From Bacteroidales bacterium (GTDB taxonomy: Bacteria > Bacteroidota > Bacteroidia > Bacteroidales > Bacteroidaceae): a DNA stretch of 37,309 nucleotides. Below, piece after piece: positions 22,004 through 30,212 of the stretch (position 1 is the stretch's first letter; every line of letters starts with the position of its first letter). A program made the position numbers and the translations under genes. The notes under the pieces are model-generated. The model was not told the origin of the DNA and made no database searches. It was given only the letters and a program-made list of their open reading frames with translations. The stretch is taken from NCBI GenBank assembly GCA_030528715.1, contig JAUMYJ010000013.1, positions 1 to 37,309 on the forward strand, read 5' to 3'.

Positions 22004-24217
22004 ATGCCCACTCAGATACTTTTCTCGCCCGATGAACGCCGCAGCGTGCTGTGGCTCTATGGTCAGCTGGTGCGCCAAGGTGCTAAGCAAGAACTTACAC
22101 CCGATGTAAAACAACGTGTGCAGGCTTACCTGCAAGCACAAGCCGATGCTGGACGCATGCAGCGCGATGACTTTGGCTTCCACCCCGTAGTGCGTGCGCT
22201 GCAAACTGCAGTGTTAGCACAGCGCGAAATAGGGCTCAAAGGCGAAGTACTTATGGCTGTATTGCTAGCCTATGCTGGCACATCACCCGAACAACTTGAT
22301 GCGCTCAAACGCGAGTTTAGCGAAGATATCTGCACCGTCATCTATGGTATGCAGCGCGTACAGCAACTCTATGCCAAAAATCCTAGCGTACAGAGCGATA
22401 ACTACCGCAACCTCGTAGTGGCCATGGCCGAAGACATGCGCGTCATTCTCTTTATCATTGCGGATCGTGTCAATCTACTACGCCTCATCAACCATAATAC
22501 CAACGATACTGCGCGCCGTGCAGCCGCCACCGAAGCTGCTTTTCTCTATGCTCCCCTTGCCCATAAGCTAGGCCTTTACAAGCTCAAAAGTGAGCTCGAA
22601 GACCTCTCACTCAAATACCTTGAACGCGACACCTACCTGATGATCAAGGAGAAGCTCAACGCCACCAAACGCGCACGAGACAAGTACATTGCTGAGTTTA
22701 TCGCTCCGATCCAAGAGATGCTCCAACGTGCTGGGCTGCGCTTTCATATCAAAGGACGCACCAAGACCATACACAGCATCTGGCAAAAGATGAAGAAAAG
22801 TCGCGTGCCGTTCGAAGGCGTTTACGACCTCTTTGCCATACGCATCATTATCGATGCCAAGGGCGCACGCGAAAAACAAGACTGCTGGCAGGCATATAGC
22901 CTCATTACCGATAAATATCAGCCCAACCCCAAACGCCTACGCGATTGGCTCAGTGTGCCCAAGAGCAATGGCTACGAAAGCCTGCATATCACCGTGCTAG
23001 GCCCTGAGCAAAAATGGGTAGAAGTACAAATACGTACCGAGCGCATGGACGATATTGCCGAGCATGGTCTAGCCGCCCACTGGCGATACAAAGGCATCAA
23101 AGGTGGTGAACGTGGCGTGGACGAGTGGCTAGCCAACATCCGCAGTGCACTCGAAGCAGGCGACGACCTGCAACTCATGGATCAGCTGCGCAGCGAGCTC
23201 AAAGAAGACGAAATCTACGTCTTTACGCCCAAAGGCGACCTCTACGCCTTGGCCGTAGGGGCTACCGTGCTCGACTTTGCCTACCGCATACACTCACGCA
23301 TCGGCGACCATTGCGTAGGAGCGATGATCGATGGCAAGAAAGTGTCGCTCAAACACAAGCTCAAAAGCGGTGACATGGTAGAAATACAAACAGCCTCTAC
23401 CCAAAAGCCGCGTGCCGAGTGGCAAAACATCGTTGTAACTAGCCGTGCCAAGGCCAAGCTACGCCTATCGCTCAAAGAGACCTATGCCCACGAAATCGTA
23501 CTAGCCAAAGAGCTCCTCGAACGTAAGCTCAAAAACCGCAAGATGGATTGGGACGAGTCCATACTCAATGTGCTTATCAAGAAAATAGGTTACAAAGAGA
23601 CTAGCGAGTTCTATCGTGCCATACACCACGAGCGTATTGATGTCAACACCATCGTAGAGCGCTATCAAGAGTACATACAACGCGAACAAGCTCCCCTACA
23701 CCGCACACCACAGCAAAGCGCCGAGGAGTTTGAGGGCAGCTTCATAACCGAGCAGCAGAGCCAAGTAAGTAGCGATGTGCTCGTGATTGGCAGCGACTTA
23801 AAAGGGCTAGACTTTCAGCTCGCCAAATGCTGCTCGCCTGTCTACGGCGACGAGGTCTTTGGCTTCGTAAGCGTAAGCGGTGGCATCAAAATACACCGCG
23901 AAACGTGTCCCAATGCCACTAGCATGCGCCAGCGCTACGGCTACCGCATTGTGAGAGCCCGATGGGCTGGCAAAGGCGAGAGCACCTATGGTGTGGCTCT
24001 ACGTGTGGTGGGCAACGATGACTTAGGCATTGTAAACAACATCACGAGCATCATAAGCAAAGACGAGCGCATCACCATACGTAGCATCAAGATAGACTCT
24101 AACGATGGTCTATTCTCTGGGCTACTTACACTCATGGTCAAAGACACAGCTGTGCTTGAACGCCTCATCAAAAAACTCCGTACCGTAAGAGGTGTGAAAA
24201 GTGTAGATCGCGCCTAA
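22004..24217 (+). CDS. relA: RelA/SpoT homologue, (p)ppGpp synthetase with degenerate hydrolase domain
   Basis: A 737-residue long RelA-SpoT homologue governing the stringent response. Order: degenerate HD hydrolase domain (about 20-200), synthetase domain (about 245-365, with VYDLFAIRIII, SNGYESLHITV and VEVQIRTERMDDIAEHGLAAHW), TGS domain (403-463, EIYVFTPKGDLYALAVGATVLDFAYRIH), a helical and zinc-finger region (LAKCCSPVYGDEVFG, HRETCP, 607-635) and a C-terminal ACT domain (663-737). At residues 85-92 the hydrolase HD pair is replaced (LLAYAGTS instead of LLHDxxED), and RLHNMRT is RVNLLRL, so hydrolysis of ppGpp is probably lost. The protein would then act like RelA, with the hydrolase encoded elsewhere. 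The gene is monocistronic. Confidence 0.93.
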   Translation: MPTQILFSPDERRSVLWLYGQLVRQGAKQELTPDVKQRVQAYLQAQADAGRMQRDDFGFHPVVRALQTAVLAQREIGLKGEVLMAVLLAYAGTSPEQLDALKREFSEDICTVIYGMQRVQQLYAKNPSVQSDNYRNLVVAMAEDMRVILFIIADRVNLLRLINHNTNDTARRAAATEAAFLYAPLAHKLGLYKLKSELEDLSLKYLERDTYLMIKEKLNATKRARDKYIAEFIAPIQEMLQRAGLRFHIKGRTKTIHSIWQKMKKSRVPFEGVYDLFAIRIIIDAKGAREKQDCWQAYSLITDKYQPNPKRLRDWLSVPKSNGYESLHITVLGPEQKWVEVQIRTERMDDIAEHGLAAHWRYKGIKGGERGVDEWLANIRSALEAGDDLQLMDQLRSELKEDEIYVFTPKGDLYALAVGATVLDFAYRIHSRIGDHCVGAMIDGKKVSLKHKLKSGDMVEIQTASTQKPRAEWQNIVVTSRAKAKLRLSLKETYAHEIVLAKELLERKLKNRKMDWDESILNVLIKKIGYKETSEFYRAIHHERIDVNTIVERYQEYIQREQAPLHRTPQQSAEEFEGSFITEQQSQVSSDVLVIGSDLKGLDFQLAKCCSPVYGDEVFGFVSVSGGIKIHRETCPNATSMRQRYGYRIVRARWAGKGESTYGVALRVVGNDDLGIVNNITSIISKDERITIRSIKIDSNDGLFSGLLTLMVKDTAVLERLIKKLRTVRGVKSVDRA

Positions 24218-24268
24218 CCAGCGCAGGCCATATCTAGCTCATACCACCTCTCTTACAAAACGCCACAC

Positions 24269-24311
24269 AAGCCTCTTGACACGTGCTGTACTAACACGTG
24301 TCGAGAGGCTT
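24269..24311. terminator. Convergent hairpin between rel and the 24371 gene
   Basis: AAGCCTCTTGACACGTG (24269-24285) pairs with CACGTGTCGAGAGGCTT (24295-24311), 17 bp with one G-T pair. T-runs are weak on both sides. Its position between two convergent genes suggests a shared terminator. Confidence 0.6.
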
Positions 24312-24370
24312 CAACATGCGAGAGTAAAATTACCTCGCACCTATGGCATAGCTCGTAACCTAAACTTAGC

Positions 24371-24733
24371 TTAGTCTATCCACACCATTTGTACACGGCC
24401 ACGGCTAGCAATGGGAAGCGTGCCTATATGGTTGTCTGTTTGGGCTTGAAAGTTACGCAGTTCGAGATAGGCCGTAGAGCGGTTGAGGCCAGTGAGCGTA
24501 GCATAGGTAGTGGCACTGATGGTATGATGCTGCCACAAGTGCGCTTGTAATAGGACAAGACGCTCTGCTTGGGCAGAGGACTGTGTAGAGGGCTCAGCCA
24601 ACATAAGGCTACGTACAGCCGAGCGTACAAAACGTGTGCAGGCATGGCGATACAAAGCTTGCGCTGGCGTGAAAGAAATACGCCCAATCGTAAACGAGGG
24701 GGCGTATCCCAAATTTTGAACGATTTTTTTCAC
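24371..24733 (-). CDS. Small putative DNA-binding (HTH) protein
   Basis: A 120-residue protein with GTG start at 24733; no ATG lies close to it. The first 55 residues contain FTPAQALYRHACTRFVRSAVRSLML. Residues about 70-110 read HTISATTYATLTGLNRSTAYLELRNF, a helix-turn-helix-like pattern, followed by a short beta-like end (RGRVQMVWID). No named family is recognised. The gene is divergent from the C10 peptidase gene at 24920. A 22-bp-period repeat array lies in the shared interval, so it may regulate its neighbour or itself. That link is inferred from arrangement only. Confidence 0.5.
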   Translation of the reverse strand: MKKIVQNLGYAPSFTIGRISFTPAQALYRHACTRFVRSAVRSLMLAEPSTQSSAQAERLVLLQAHLWQHHTISATTYATLTGLNRSTAYLELRNFQAQTDNHIGTLPIASRGRVQMVWID

Positions 24734-24787
24734 TACGTTCTAAAAATACATGCTACTAGTGCTCCTATACCCCTATAAAATCGTATC

Positions 24788-24903
24788 TTTACAGCAAAGC
24801 TACGGCTTATCTGCTGTATAACGAACATTACACAGCCATACAATGCACCCTATACAGCTGTACAACGGGCATTATACAGCTGCATAATTGGGCGTTACAC
24901 AGC
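24788..24903. repeat. 22-bp-period repeat array between the putative regulator and the C10 gene
   Basis: The core TAYACAGC occurs at 24829, 24851, 24873 and 24896 (spacings 22, 22 and 23 bp), an earlier TTTACAGC at 24788, and an inverted copy GCTGTATA at 24813. Units at 24829, 24851 and 24873 also share a following A/T-rich part and GCRYYC-like ends. Spacing by two helical turns puts all cores on one DNA face, as in operator arrays. A weak -7 box (TATCTTTA, 24784-24791) overlaps the first core. Confidence 0.65.
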
Positions 24904-24919
24904 ACTTTATCCCACCTTT

Positions 24920-26872
24920 ATGATACATACTCGATTCTACCTACTCTTGCTCACCCTAGCAGCATGCTGCGTGCTAACAACCCATGCACAACACCGCAGC
25001 CTAGACCAAGCACGTGCAGAGGCTTGGCATTTTTTGCGCCACAGCGAGCCAAATGCTAAGCGTAAACTCTTGGCCAGACGACCTGATCACTTGCACGTGC
25101 TGCGTACAGCCAACAATACACAAGCAGCACACGTGCTAGCAAGTAGCACAACACAAGGGGCAGCACGCTTTGTAGTCGTGGCAGCCGATGAACAGCTACC
25201 CACAATCTTAGGCTACGGCAATGGCATAAGCCTAAGCGATAGCTTGCCCGAAGGATTGCAGCTATTACTCCAAGAGTACGATAAGCAATGGCAGCTAGCA
25301 CAGCTACACCCAAGTACAACGATGCGCACACAGCGTCCACAGCCCACAGCCCCCATAGCCCCATTTTTAGGTATCGTGCGTCATCAAGCCTCACCATTTA
25401 ATGGAGCGTGTCCATACTACATACATAGCAACGGCGATACCTCGTCCGTACGCACACTAGTAGGCTGTGTAGCAACGTCTATGGAGCAAGTACTAAGCTA
25501 CTATGGCCGTTCCATCACGCTACGCGATAGTTTACCTGCACGCACCACACCGCACTACCATGTACCAGCTTTGCCAGCAGGCACTACGCTACACTTTGAC
25601 CGCACACTAGCTGACTACCGCAACGGCTACGCCCAAGCAGATTCAGCCGCGGTGGCAGAGGCCTCAGTAGCGTTAGGACTAGTCGCAGGCATGCACTGGG
25701 GAGTACACGAGAGCGGCAGCAACTTTACCAACCCTATTACCCCTCTACGGCATACCCTAGGACTTGGCTACGTACACTACCTCGATAGTTACCGCTATAC
25801 ACCCGAAATATGGTGGCAAATACTCTATAACGAACTTGCACACCAACGCCCTATAATGTATGCTGGTAGCCTCATGACGATGGGCGCACACGCGTTTGTA
25901 ATAGATGGCGTAGATACTGAGGGACGCGTGCATGTGCATTGGGGCTTTGGTGGACAATGCAATGGCTATTTTCGCTTGTGGGTGCTCAACCCGTTTAGTG
26001 AGCGCAGTGCTACAGCCTCCGATGACTACTTTGGGCTGTTTGCCAACCATCAAGCCATCTTGCTACACCCCGATGCACAGCCACCACTGCCCGACACACT
26101 CGTGCGTACAGGAAAAGAAATCGTGGTAGATAGCCTCGTGATACACCGCCCAGCTACCAATCAAGGCTATACGCCTGCCACACTCTACGTACACAACGAT
26201 GCAGCAATAACACTCACGACACCCTTAGCCATATTTACCAACGCGCCTAGCGACACAGCAGCCCTACGCCAAGCACGCCCCGCAGCCCTCACTAGCTGTA
26301 CACTTACAGCTGGTGAAGTACGTGCCCTACCCGTTTGGCTCAAACTCACGACCACTGGTACACAGCAGCTGCGTGTAACACCCGAAGAAAACATCATCTT
26401 CGACCAAAGCATCAACATAGCCGAAGCTCCTCCCATCAAGCTAGACTATACACTACGCTTACTACACACCACCGATAGTACGCTCACGGCCTTAGCTACG
26501 TTTGACAACACAGGCAGTAGCCACCCTTCAGGCATCCGCGTTACGTATGCTCTCTTTGAGGGCGATACTCGCGAACCCGACAGCGATGTGCGCCACTTCG
26601 CTGCACTTGACATCCCTGCTGGCCAAGTACTCACAGACACAATCCATTTTGCCCATCTCACACCCAACACACGCTATTACTTAGCCCTGCGTGAACCATG
26701 GCAAATTCGTGCCGAGCTCACAGCCACGACACAAGCCTCTCCCATCACTCACCTACACCCCACGACATACCCCACTCTTCCCGCGCAACCGCGCTACGAC
26801 TTACACGGCCGACCACTAAGCCCACAAATGCACTACCATTGGCGCAAAGGAACTGTTGCCATGCCAAAGTAA
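24920..26872 (+). CDS. Full-length C10 cysteine peptidase (PrtT-like)
   Basis: A 650-residue secreted protease of family C10. The signal peptide ends near residue 23 (LTTHAQ). A Spi-type propeptide follows (about 25-145, with ARFVVVAADEQLPTILGYGNG). In the catalytic domain the Q155-A-S-P-F segment precedes Cys183 (LVGCVATSMEQVLSYYG); His324 is in MGAHAFVIDGVD and the Trp motif in VHWGFGGQCNGYF (339-351). The remaining 290 residues are beta-rich accessory domains. The last residues (RYDLHGRPLSP...) resemble a degenerate YDLxGR tail. It is the only fully intact, non-lipoprotein C10 in the window. No partner gene follows; a strong bidirectional hairpin does. Confidence 0.93.
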   Translation: MIHTRFYLLLLTLAACCVLTTHAQHRSLDQARAEAWHFLRHSEPNAKRKLLARRPDHLHVLRTANNTQAAHVLASSTTQGAARFVVVAADEQLPTILGYGNGISLSDSLPEGLQLLLQEYDKQWQLAQLHPSTTMRTQRPQPTAPIAPFLGIVRHQASPFNGACPYYIHSNGDTSSVRTLVGCVATSMEQVLSYYGRSITLRDSLPARTTPHYHVPALPAGTTLHFDRTLADYRNGYAQADSAAVAEASVALGLVAGMHWGVHESGSNFTNPITPLRHTLGLGYVHYLDSYRYTPEIWWQILYNELAHQRPIMYAGSLMTMGAHAFVIDGVDTEGRVHVHWGFGGQCNGYFRLWVLNPFSERSATASDDYFGLFANHQAILLHPDAQPPLPDTLVRTGKEIVVDSLVIHRPATNQGYTPATLYVHNDAAITLTTPLAIFTNAPSDTAALRQARPAALTSCTLTAGEVRALPVWLKLTTTGTQQLRVTPEENIIFDQSINIAEAPPIKLDYTLRLLHTTDSTLTALATFDNTGSSHPSGIRVTYALFEGDTREPDSDVRHFAALDIPAGQVLTDTIHFAHLTPNTRYYLALREPWQIRAELTATTQASPITHLHPTTYPTLPAQPRYDLHGRPLSPQMHYHWRKGTVAMPK

Positions 26873-26896
26873 CAACAAGGTAGGCTAAGACAGAGC

Positions 26897-26940
26897 AACC
26901 GACCTCTTGATTGCCCTTTAAGGGTATCAAGAGGTCGGTT
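26897..26940. terminator. Bidirectional terminator hairpin
   Basis: AACCGACCTCTTGAT (26897-26911) pairs perfectly with ATCAAGAGGTCGGTT (26926-26940), with CCC/GGG inside the loop. It lies between convergent genes. AGCTTT follows on the plus strand. Confidence 0.75.
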
Positions 26941-26988
26941 AGCTTTGTATGCTTATGCCATAGAGGCTAAGCGTGCATAGTGAGTGGC

Positions 26989-27438
26989 TTAGAAGTTGTA
27001 CACCACACCAGCAAAGAGGCCAGCTTGGCCACTACCAGCCGTCATGTACTTAGCTTCAAAGAAGCCCGTAAACTTCTTGTTGAAGTGGTATTGAGCACCA
27101 CCGCCAAAGGCTACACCAAGTTCGTTGTCAGACACACTGCCTACACTAGCATGTGCGTTGTAGAGACCAGCCGTAGGATATACACTAAAATCTTTTTCGA
27201 GCTGGAAGATGTAGTGTGCATTAACGCCCACAGTCCAAAACGTGGTGTTCTTTGGCATAAAGCTGTAGTCCAACACTGCCTCACCACGCCAGTTTTTTGT
27301 GAATGCGTATTGGTACTTAGCACCAAAGCTCATTTTTTCGGTATTGCTACCATAACCCAAGTGTACACCCACGCCATGCTGTGCAGAAGCTGTGAGGCCA
27401 GCAGCCACAAGGGCTACAAGTGTAAGAATTTTCTTCAT
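26989..27438 (-). CDS. Outer membrane beta-barrel protein (OmpW/porin-like small barrel)
   Basis: A 149-residue protein with an N-terminal signal peptide (MKKILTLVALVAAGLTASAQ, cleavage after residue 20). The rest has the alternating pattern of an eight-stranded outer-membrane barrel: VGVHLGYGSN, MSFGAKYQYAF, WRGEAVLDYSF, WTVGVNAHYIF, VYPTAGLYNAH, LGVAFGGGAQYHF, TGFFEAKYMTAG and a final GLFAGVVYNF ending in Phe, the usual C-terminal residue for barrel assembly. The frame extends to 27543, but the ATG at 27438 gives the proper signal peptide. Specific function unknown. Confidence 0.85.
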   Translation of the reverse strand: MKKILTLVALVAAGLTASAQHGVGVHLGYGSNTEKMSFGAKYQYAFTKNWRGEAVLDYSFMPKNTTFWTVGVNAHYIFQLEKDFSVYPTAGLYNAHASVGSVSDNELGVAFGGGAQYHFNKKFTGFFEAKYMTAGSGQAGLFAGVVYNF

Positions 27439-27520
27439 GTTATATTTGTTTAAAAAGAGACCAACAATGGTTGTCTTTATTATAGTGCAGTTTGTTTTTG
27501 TTTCACCTGCACTTCTACTG

Positions 27521-27528
27521 CAAAGATA
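27521..27528 (-). promoter_or_regulatory. -7 box of the barrel protein gene
   Basis: TATCTTTG on the minus strand. It lies within the longer open frame, which supports the ATG at 27438 as start; the leader is about 75 nt. From here to 27672 nothing is recognised except A/T-rich DNA. Confidence 0.65.
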
Positions 27529-27672
27529 CACTGTTATCACCATCTAAACAGCACAACTTTGCATATTTTGTGCTATTTAGAGCATCTTTTAGGCTTTTCC
27601 CTCTCTCGTATAGTATTTTCCCAGCATTTAGAGCCATATTTTAGTGCTTCATAGTATCACATATGCTAAGAT

Positions 27673-27712
27673 AAAAACTCCCCCTATCAAACACAAGGCT
27701 CAATAGGGGAAG
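27673..27712 (-). terminator. Terminator of the S8 protease gene
   Basis: Minus-strand ACTTCCCCTAT (27713-27703) pairs with ATAGGGGGAG (27687-27678), followed by TTTTT (27677-27673). Confidence 0.75.
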
Positions 27713-27738
27713 TGTATAGGAAGTCTATATTTGTAGCG

Positions 27739-29937
27739 TTAGTCTACGGTAATCTTACGTACGTAGCTAGCCTCAGCAGTCTTGACGCGTAGGATATAAA
27801 CACCCTTACCTAAGCCTGAGAGATTAACGATGGCTTCTTGCCCCATCGTGACACCACTGAGCTGCTGGCTGCTAACCAAAGCCCCTGCTGTGGTGTAAAG
27901 CGCAATGTTAGCTTGCGACTCGTTGCTACCAAAGAGTAGACGATAACGACTAGGCTCGGCTTGGAAAGTAATAGGTGTAGCCGTGTTGGCAACGTGATAG
28001 ATGCCAGTCGTTTCTTTTTTCTTAGCTTCGAGTGCGAGCTTCAAGCCCTCGTACACATTGAGCTTACCATAGCCCCAATTGGGTGTCCACTCGTCACTAC
28101 CTGTATATGTGTCACGTGTAGAAGATCGCTTAAAGATATCCATCAGCGTAGCATATGGCATCGTAGGGTAAGCCTCGAGCCAAATGGCAATCGCACCAGT
28201 CACCATCGGAGCAGCCATTGAAGTACCAGGTTGGTTGGCATAGTAATTATCACGCCCATGCAAGCTCAACTTTTGAAGGGTATGTGTGTCGGCCTCTGTA
28301 CCTCCTGCATCAAAACTCGCATGCACACTGCTTATGGCAGAAGCCACCCAACACCCTGGTGCTGCTACTGTGGGTTTAGGCAAGTTATTATCTAACTGTG
28401 GGCCTACTGATGAAAATATAGCAAGCGAGTCTAGTGAGCCTTGACTAGTATCCGTGTCTTTCAAGCCATTGAGCGATGTCCACTCTGTTTTAGACGTGTA
28501 GGCTCCAACAGCCACGACCTTTTCAGACGAGGCTGCACCCTCGGCCACTTGGTAGTGTGCATCACCATTGACCAAGCTAGGCTCGTCTGAATGTGACCAC
28601 CCCAATGCATTACTTTCTAACCAAGCATGAAAGCCTGTACCAGGGCGTTTACTCGTAAACTCTAACACCACACGATATTGATCAGCATTACTATATCTGC
28701 GCGTAAAGACTTTATCGTGTTCAATGACTACTACAATATTTATCTTACCATTGTTAGTAGCAGAGTCTACATAGACTTCGAGCTTATTGTCCCAAAATTT
28801 AGCTGCATCGGCTGCTGTCACAAACTGCCCGTCATAGCTATCAATCAAGCGAGGTCTTATCTCAATGTCATTGTAAGCCGTGCCTCGGTCAAGCCAAATG
28901 CTCACATAGGTATAGTCTTGTGTATGCTTACCGTCATAATCCGTTTCGATCTCGATGCTTGACCCTAGCTTCTCATGAGCTGCAGTAAACATATGCGCTA
29001 GGTGTAGGGGTTTGTCTCCCTCATTACCCATAGCTCCCACGAGGAAGCCACCATTACCGACATACGAAGAGAGTGCTTGGTCATAGTCAGTAGAGCCATC
29101 GTGTGGGCCTCCCTGCTGCCCAAAGCTCATGTTGACAACCCAAGGCTGCCCATTCTGTTCAGCGAATTCCTTTATCGTCTTTACTCCATCTAAAATCTCA
29201 GCGTCTTGAAAGCCAGAGGCAACAAGTGCCAAGTCGGCATTGTAGGCTAAGCCATAGTAAGGAGTCAGATCAGTACCGCTACTATTTAAGCGTGTACCAG
29301 CCGCGATACCAGTGACATGCGTACCATGTGGATGGTCGTGGTTATCGTTCTTTTGGGCTATAATCGAGTCGCTTATCGTGTGCGAATAGACCACTTGATT
29401 ATCAATATACTCGCGCACGAATTTAGCGCGCGACTTGCCCATAGCATCACGCAGGGTAGCATGAGCATAGTCAAAACCTTGGTCAATGATACCTACCAAC
29501 ACGCCCTTGCCCGTATAAGGCGAGTCAAAACCTGTACCTAGATGCACGGCATTGGTCTTAACGCTAGTGCGAGCCTTGTCCAGCAACGGACGAAAACGGC
29601 GTGGTGCTTGCACTTTGATGATGTGAGGTAGGTCTAGCAGTGTCTCGAGTTGTGCTGCGGGTACCGTGGCAGCTACGAGGCGGTCGCTGAGCACTACGGT
29701 TCTATACCCATAGCTTTGCAGGAGTGTCGAGGCCGCTACGGCATCTTGCGCTGTTATCATCACATCGGTAAGTTCGCTCACGCTACCGCGCACAGCCATG
29801 GCAGCAGCAGTGGCTGCCTTTTGCTGCAACCCCACGCCGAGACGGCCAGGCTGTGGTCCCTGCCATTGTGCCAAGGCAGTAGCAGCCATTGTAGAGGCTA
29901 AAATAAGCCCCCATAAACGAGTCGTTTTTTGCTTCAT
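27739..29937 (-). CDS. Secreted S8 subtilisin-like serine protease with type IX-like sorting tail
   Basis: A 732-residue exported protease. Signal peptide at residues 1-23 (LILASTMAATALAQ), prodomain to about 140, then the S8 domain. Asp152 is in VGIIDQGFDYAH, His204 in HPHGTHVTGIAAG, and Ser573 in PGTSMAAPMVTG, so the catalytic triad is complete. A beta-rich insert of about 190 residues lies between His204 and Ser573. The last 80 residues (LYTTAGALVSSQQLSGVTMG...LGKGVYILRVKTAEASYVRKITVD) have the A-type C-terminal signal for the type IX secretion system, implying surface attachment or release. The open frame reaches 30006, but the ATG at 29937 begins the signal peptide. Confidence 0.92.
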   Translation of the reverse strand: MKQKTTRLWGLILASTMAATALAQWQGPQPGRLGVGLQQKAATAAAMAVRGSVSELTDVMITAQDAVAASTLLQSYGYRTVVLSDRLVAATVPAAQLETLLDLPHIIKVQAPRRFRPLLDKARTSVKTNAVHLGTGFDSPYTGKGVLVGIIDQGFDYAHATLRDAMGKSRAKFVREYIDNQVVYSHTISDSIIAQKNDNHDHPHGTHVTGIAAGTRLNSSGTDLTPYYGLAYNADLALVASGFQDAEILDGVKTIKEFAEQNGQPWVVNMSFGQQGGPHDGSTDYDQALSSYVGNGGFLVGAMGNEGDKPLHLAHMFTAAHEKLGSSIEIETDYDGKHTQDYTYVSIWLDRGTAYNDIEIRPRLIDSYDGQFVTAADAAKFWDNKLEVYVDSATNNGKINIVVVIEHDKVFTRRYSNADQYRVVLEFTSKRPGTGFHAWLESNALGWSHSDEPSLVNGDAHYQVAEGAASSEKVVAVGAYTSKTEWTSLNGLKDTDTSQGSLDSLAIFSSVGPQLDNNLPKPTVAAPGCWVASAISSVHASFDAGGTEADTHTLQKLSLHGRDNYYANQPGTSMAAPMVTGAIAIWLEAYPTMPYATLMDIFKRSSTRDTYTGSDEWTPNWGYGKLNVYEGLKLALEAKKKETTGIYHVANTATPITFQAEPSRYRLLFGSNESQANIALYTTAGALVSSQQLSGVTMGQEAIVNLSGLGKGVYILRVKTAEASYVRKITVD

Positions 29938-30021
29938 ACTAAGTATATGTATTTTTTGGTCATTAGTCAATGTACTATGATTGCACCACTCTGGGGCATA
30001 GCTCAATCAAGTATAATGGCG

Positions 30022-30029
30022 CAAAGATA
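30022..30029 (-). promoter_or_regulatory. -7 box of the S8 protease gene
   Basis: TATCTTTG on the minus strand, 85 bp before the preferred start codon. Confidence 0.6.
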
Positions 30030-30105
30030 ATAAAAAAATATGTATTCCTAGTTTACACACGAGAAAAAACAATTCACCCCCAGTATTTTTTAGCAGAATA
30101 ATTTG

Positions 30106-30113
30106 TAACTTTG
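30106..30113 (+). promoter_or_regulatory. -7 box of the histidine kinase operon
   Basis: TAACTTTG on the plus strand, 100 bp before the kinase start. No clear -33 TTTG. Confidence 0.55.
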
Positions 30114-30212
30114 GGGTAAACGAGCAGAGCTTGCCCCACAACCATAGATAGTAGTTGCCTTGCTACGCTCCATGCATACTATATTCTACATGTACACGGC
30201 GTTACTTCGCTT

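Larger units (their letters stand above)
20442..22082 (+). repeat. Tandem duplication: C10 tail, lipoprotein, terminator, rel 5' end
   Basis: Unit 1 is 20442-21251 (810 bp) and unit 2 is 21252-22082 (831 bp). The 21-bp difference is exactly the seven extra codons of the second lipoprotein. The left part (C10 tail, 75 bp) differs at about 17 positions, and the lipoprotein genes are strongly diverged. The right part (from the lipoprotein stop to the rel codon near 21255 or 22086, 315 bp) differs at only about 7 positions. CTAA is shared by the C10 gene (20442-20445), the join (21252-21255) and rel (22083-22086), so it marks the microhomology junction. Confidence 0.88.

Noticed and set aside
20442-22086. 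Insertion sequence or transposon as the cause of the rel-C10 rearrangement
   Set aside because: No transposase, terminal inverted repeats or target duplications are visible. The join shows only the CTAA microhomology.
24829-24903. CRISPR array
   Set aside because: Units of 22-23 bp with partly conserved sequence have no separate spacers, and no cas genes are present. Operator-like repeats fit better.
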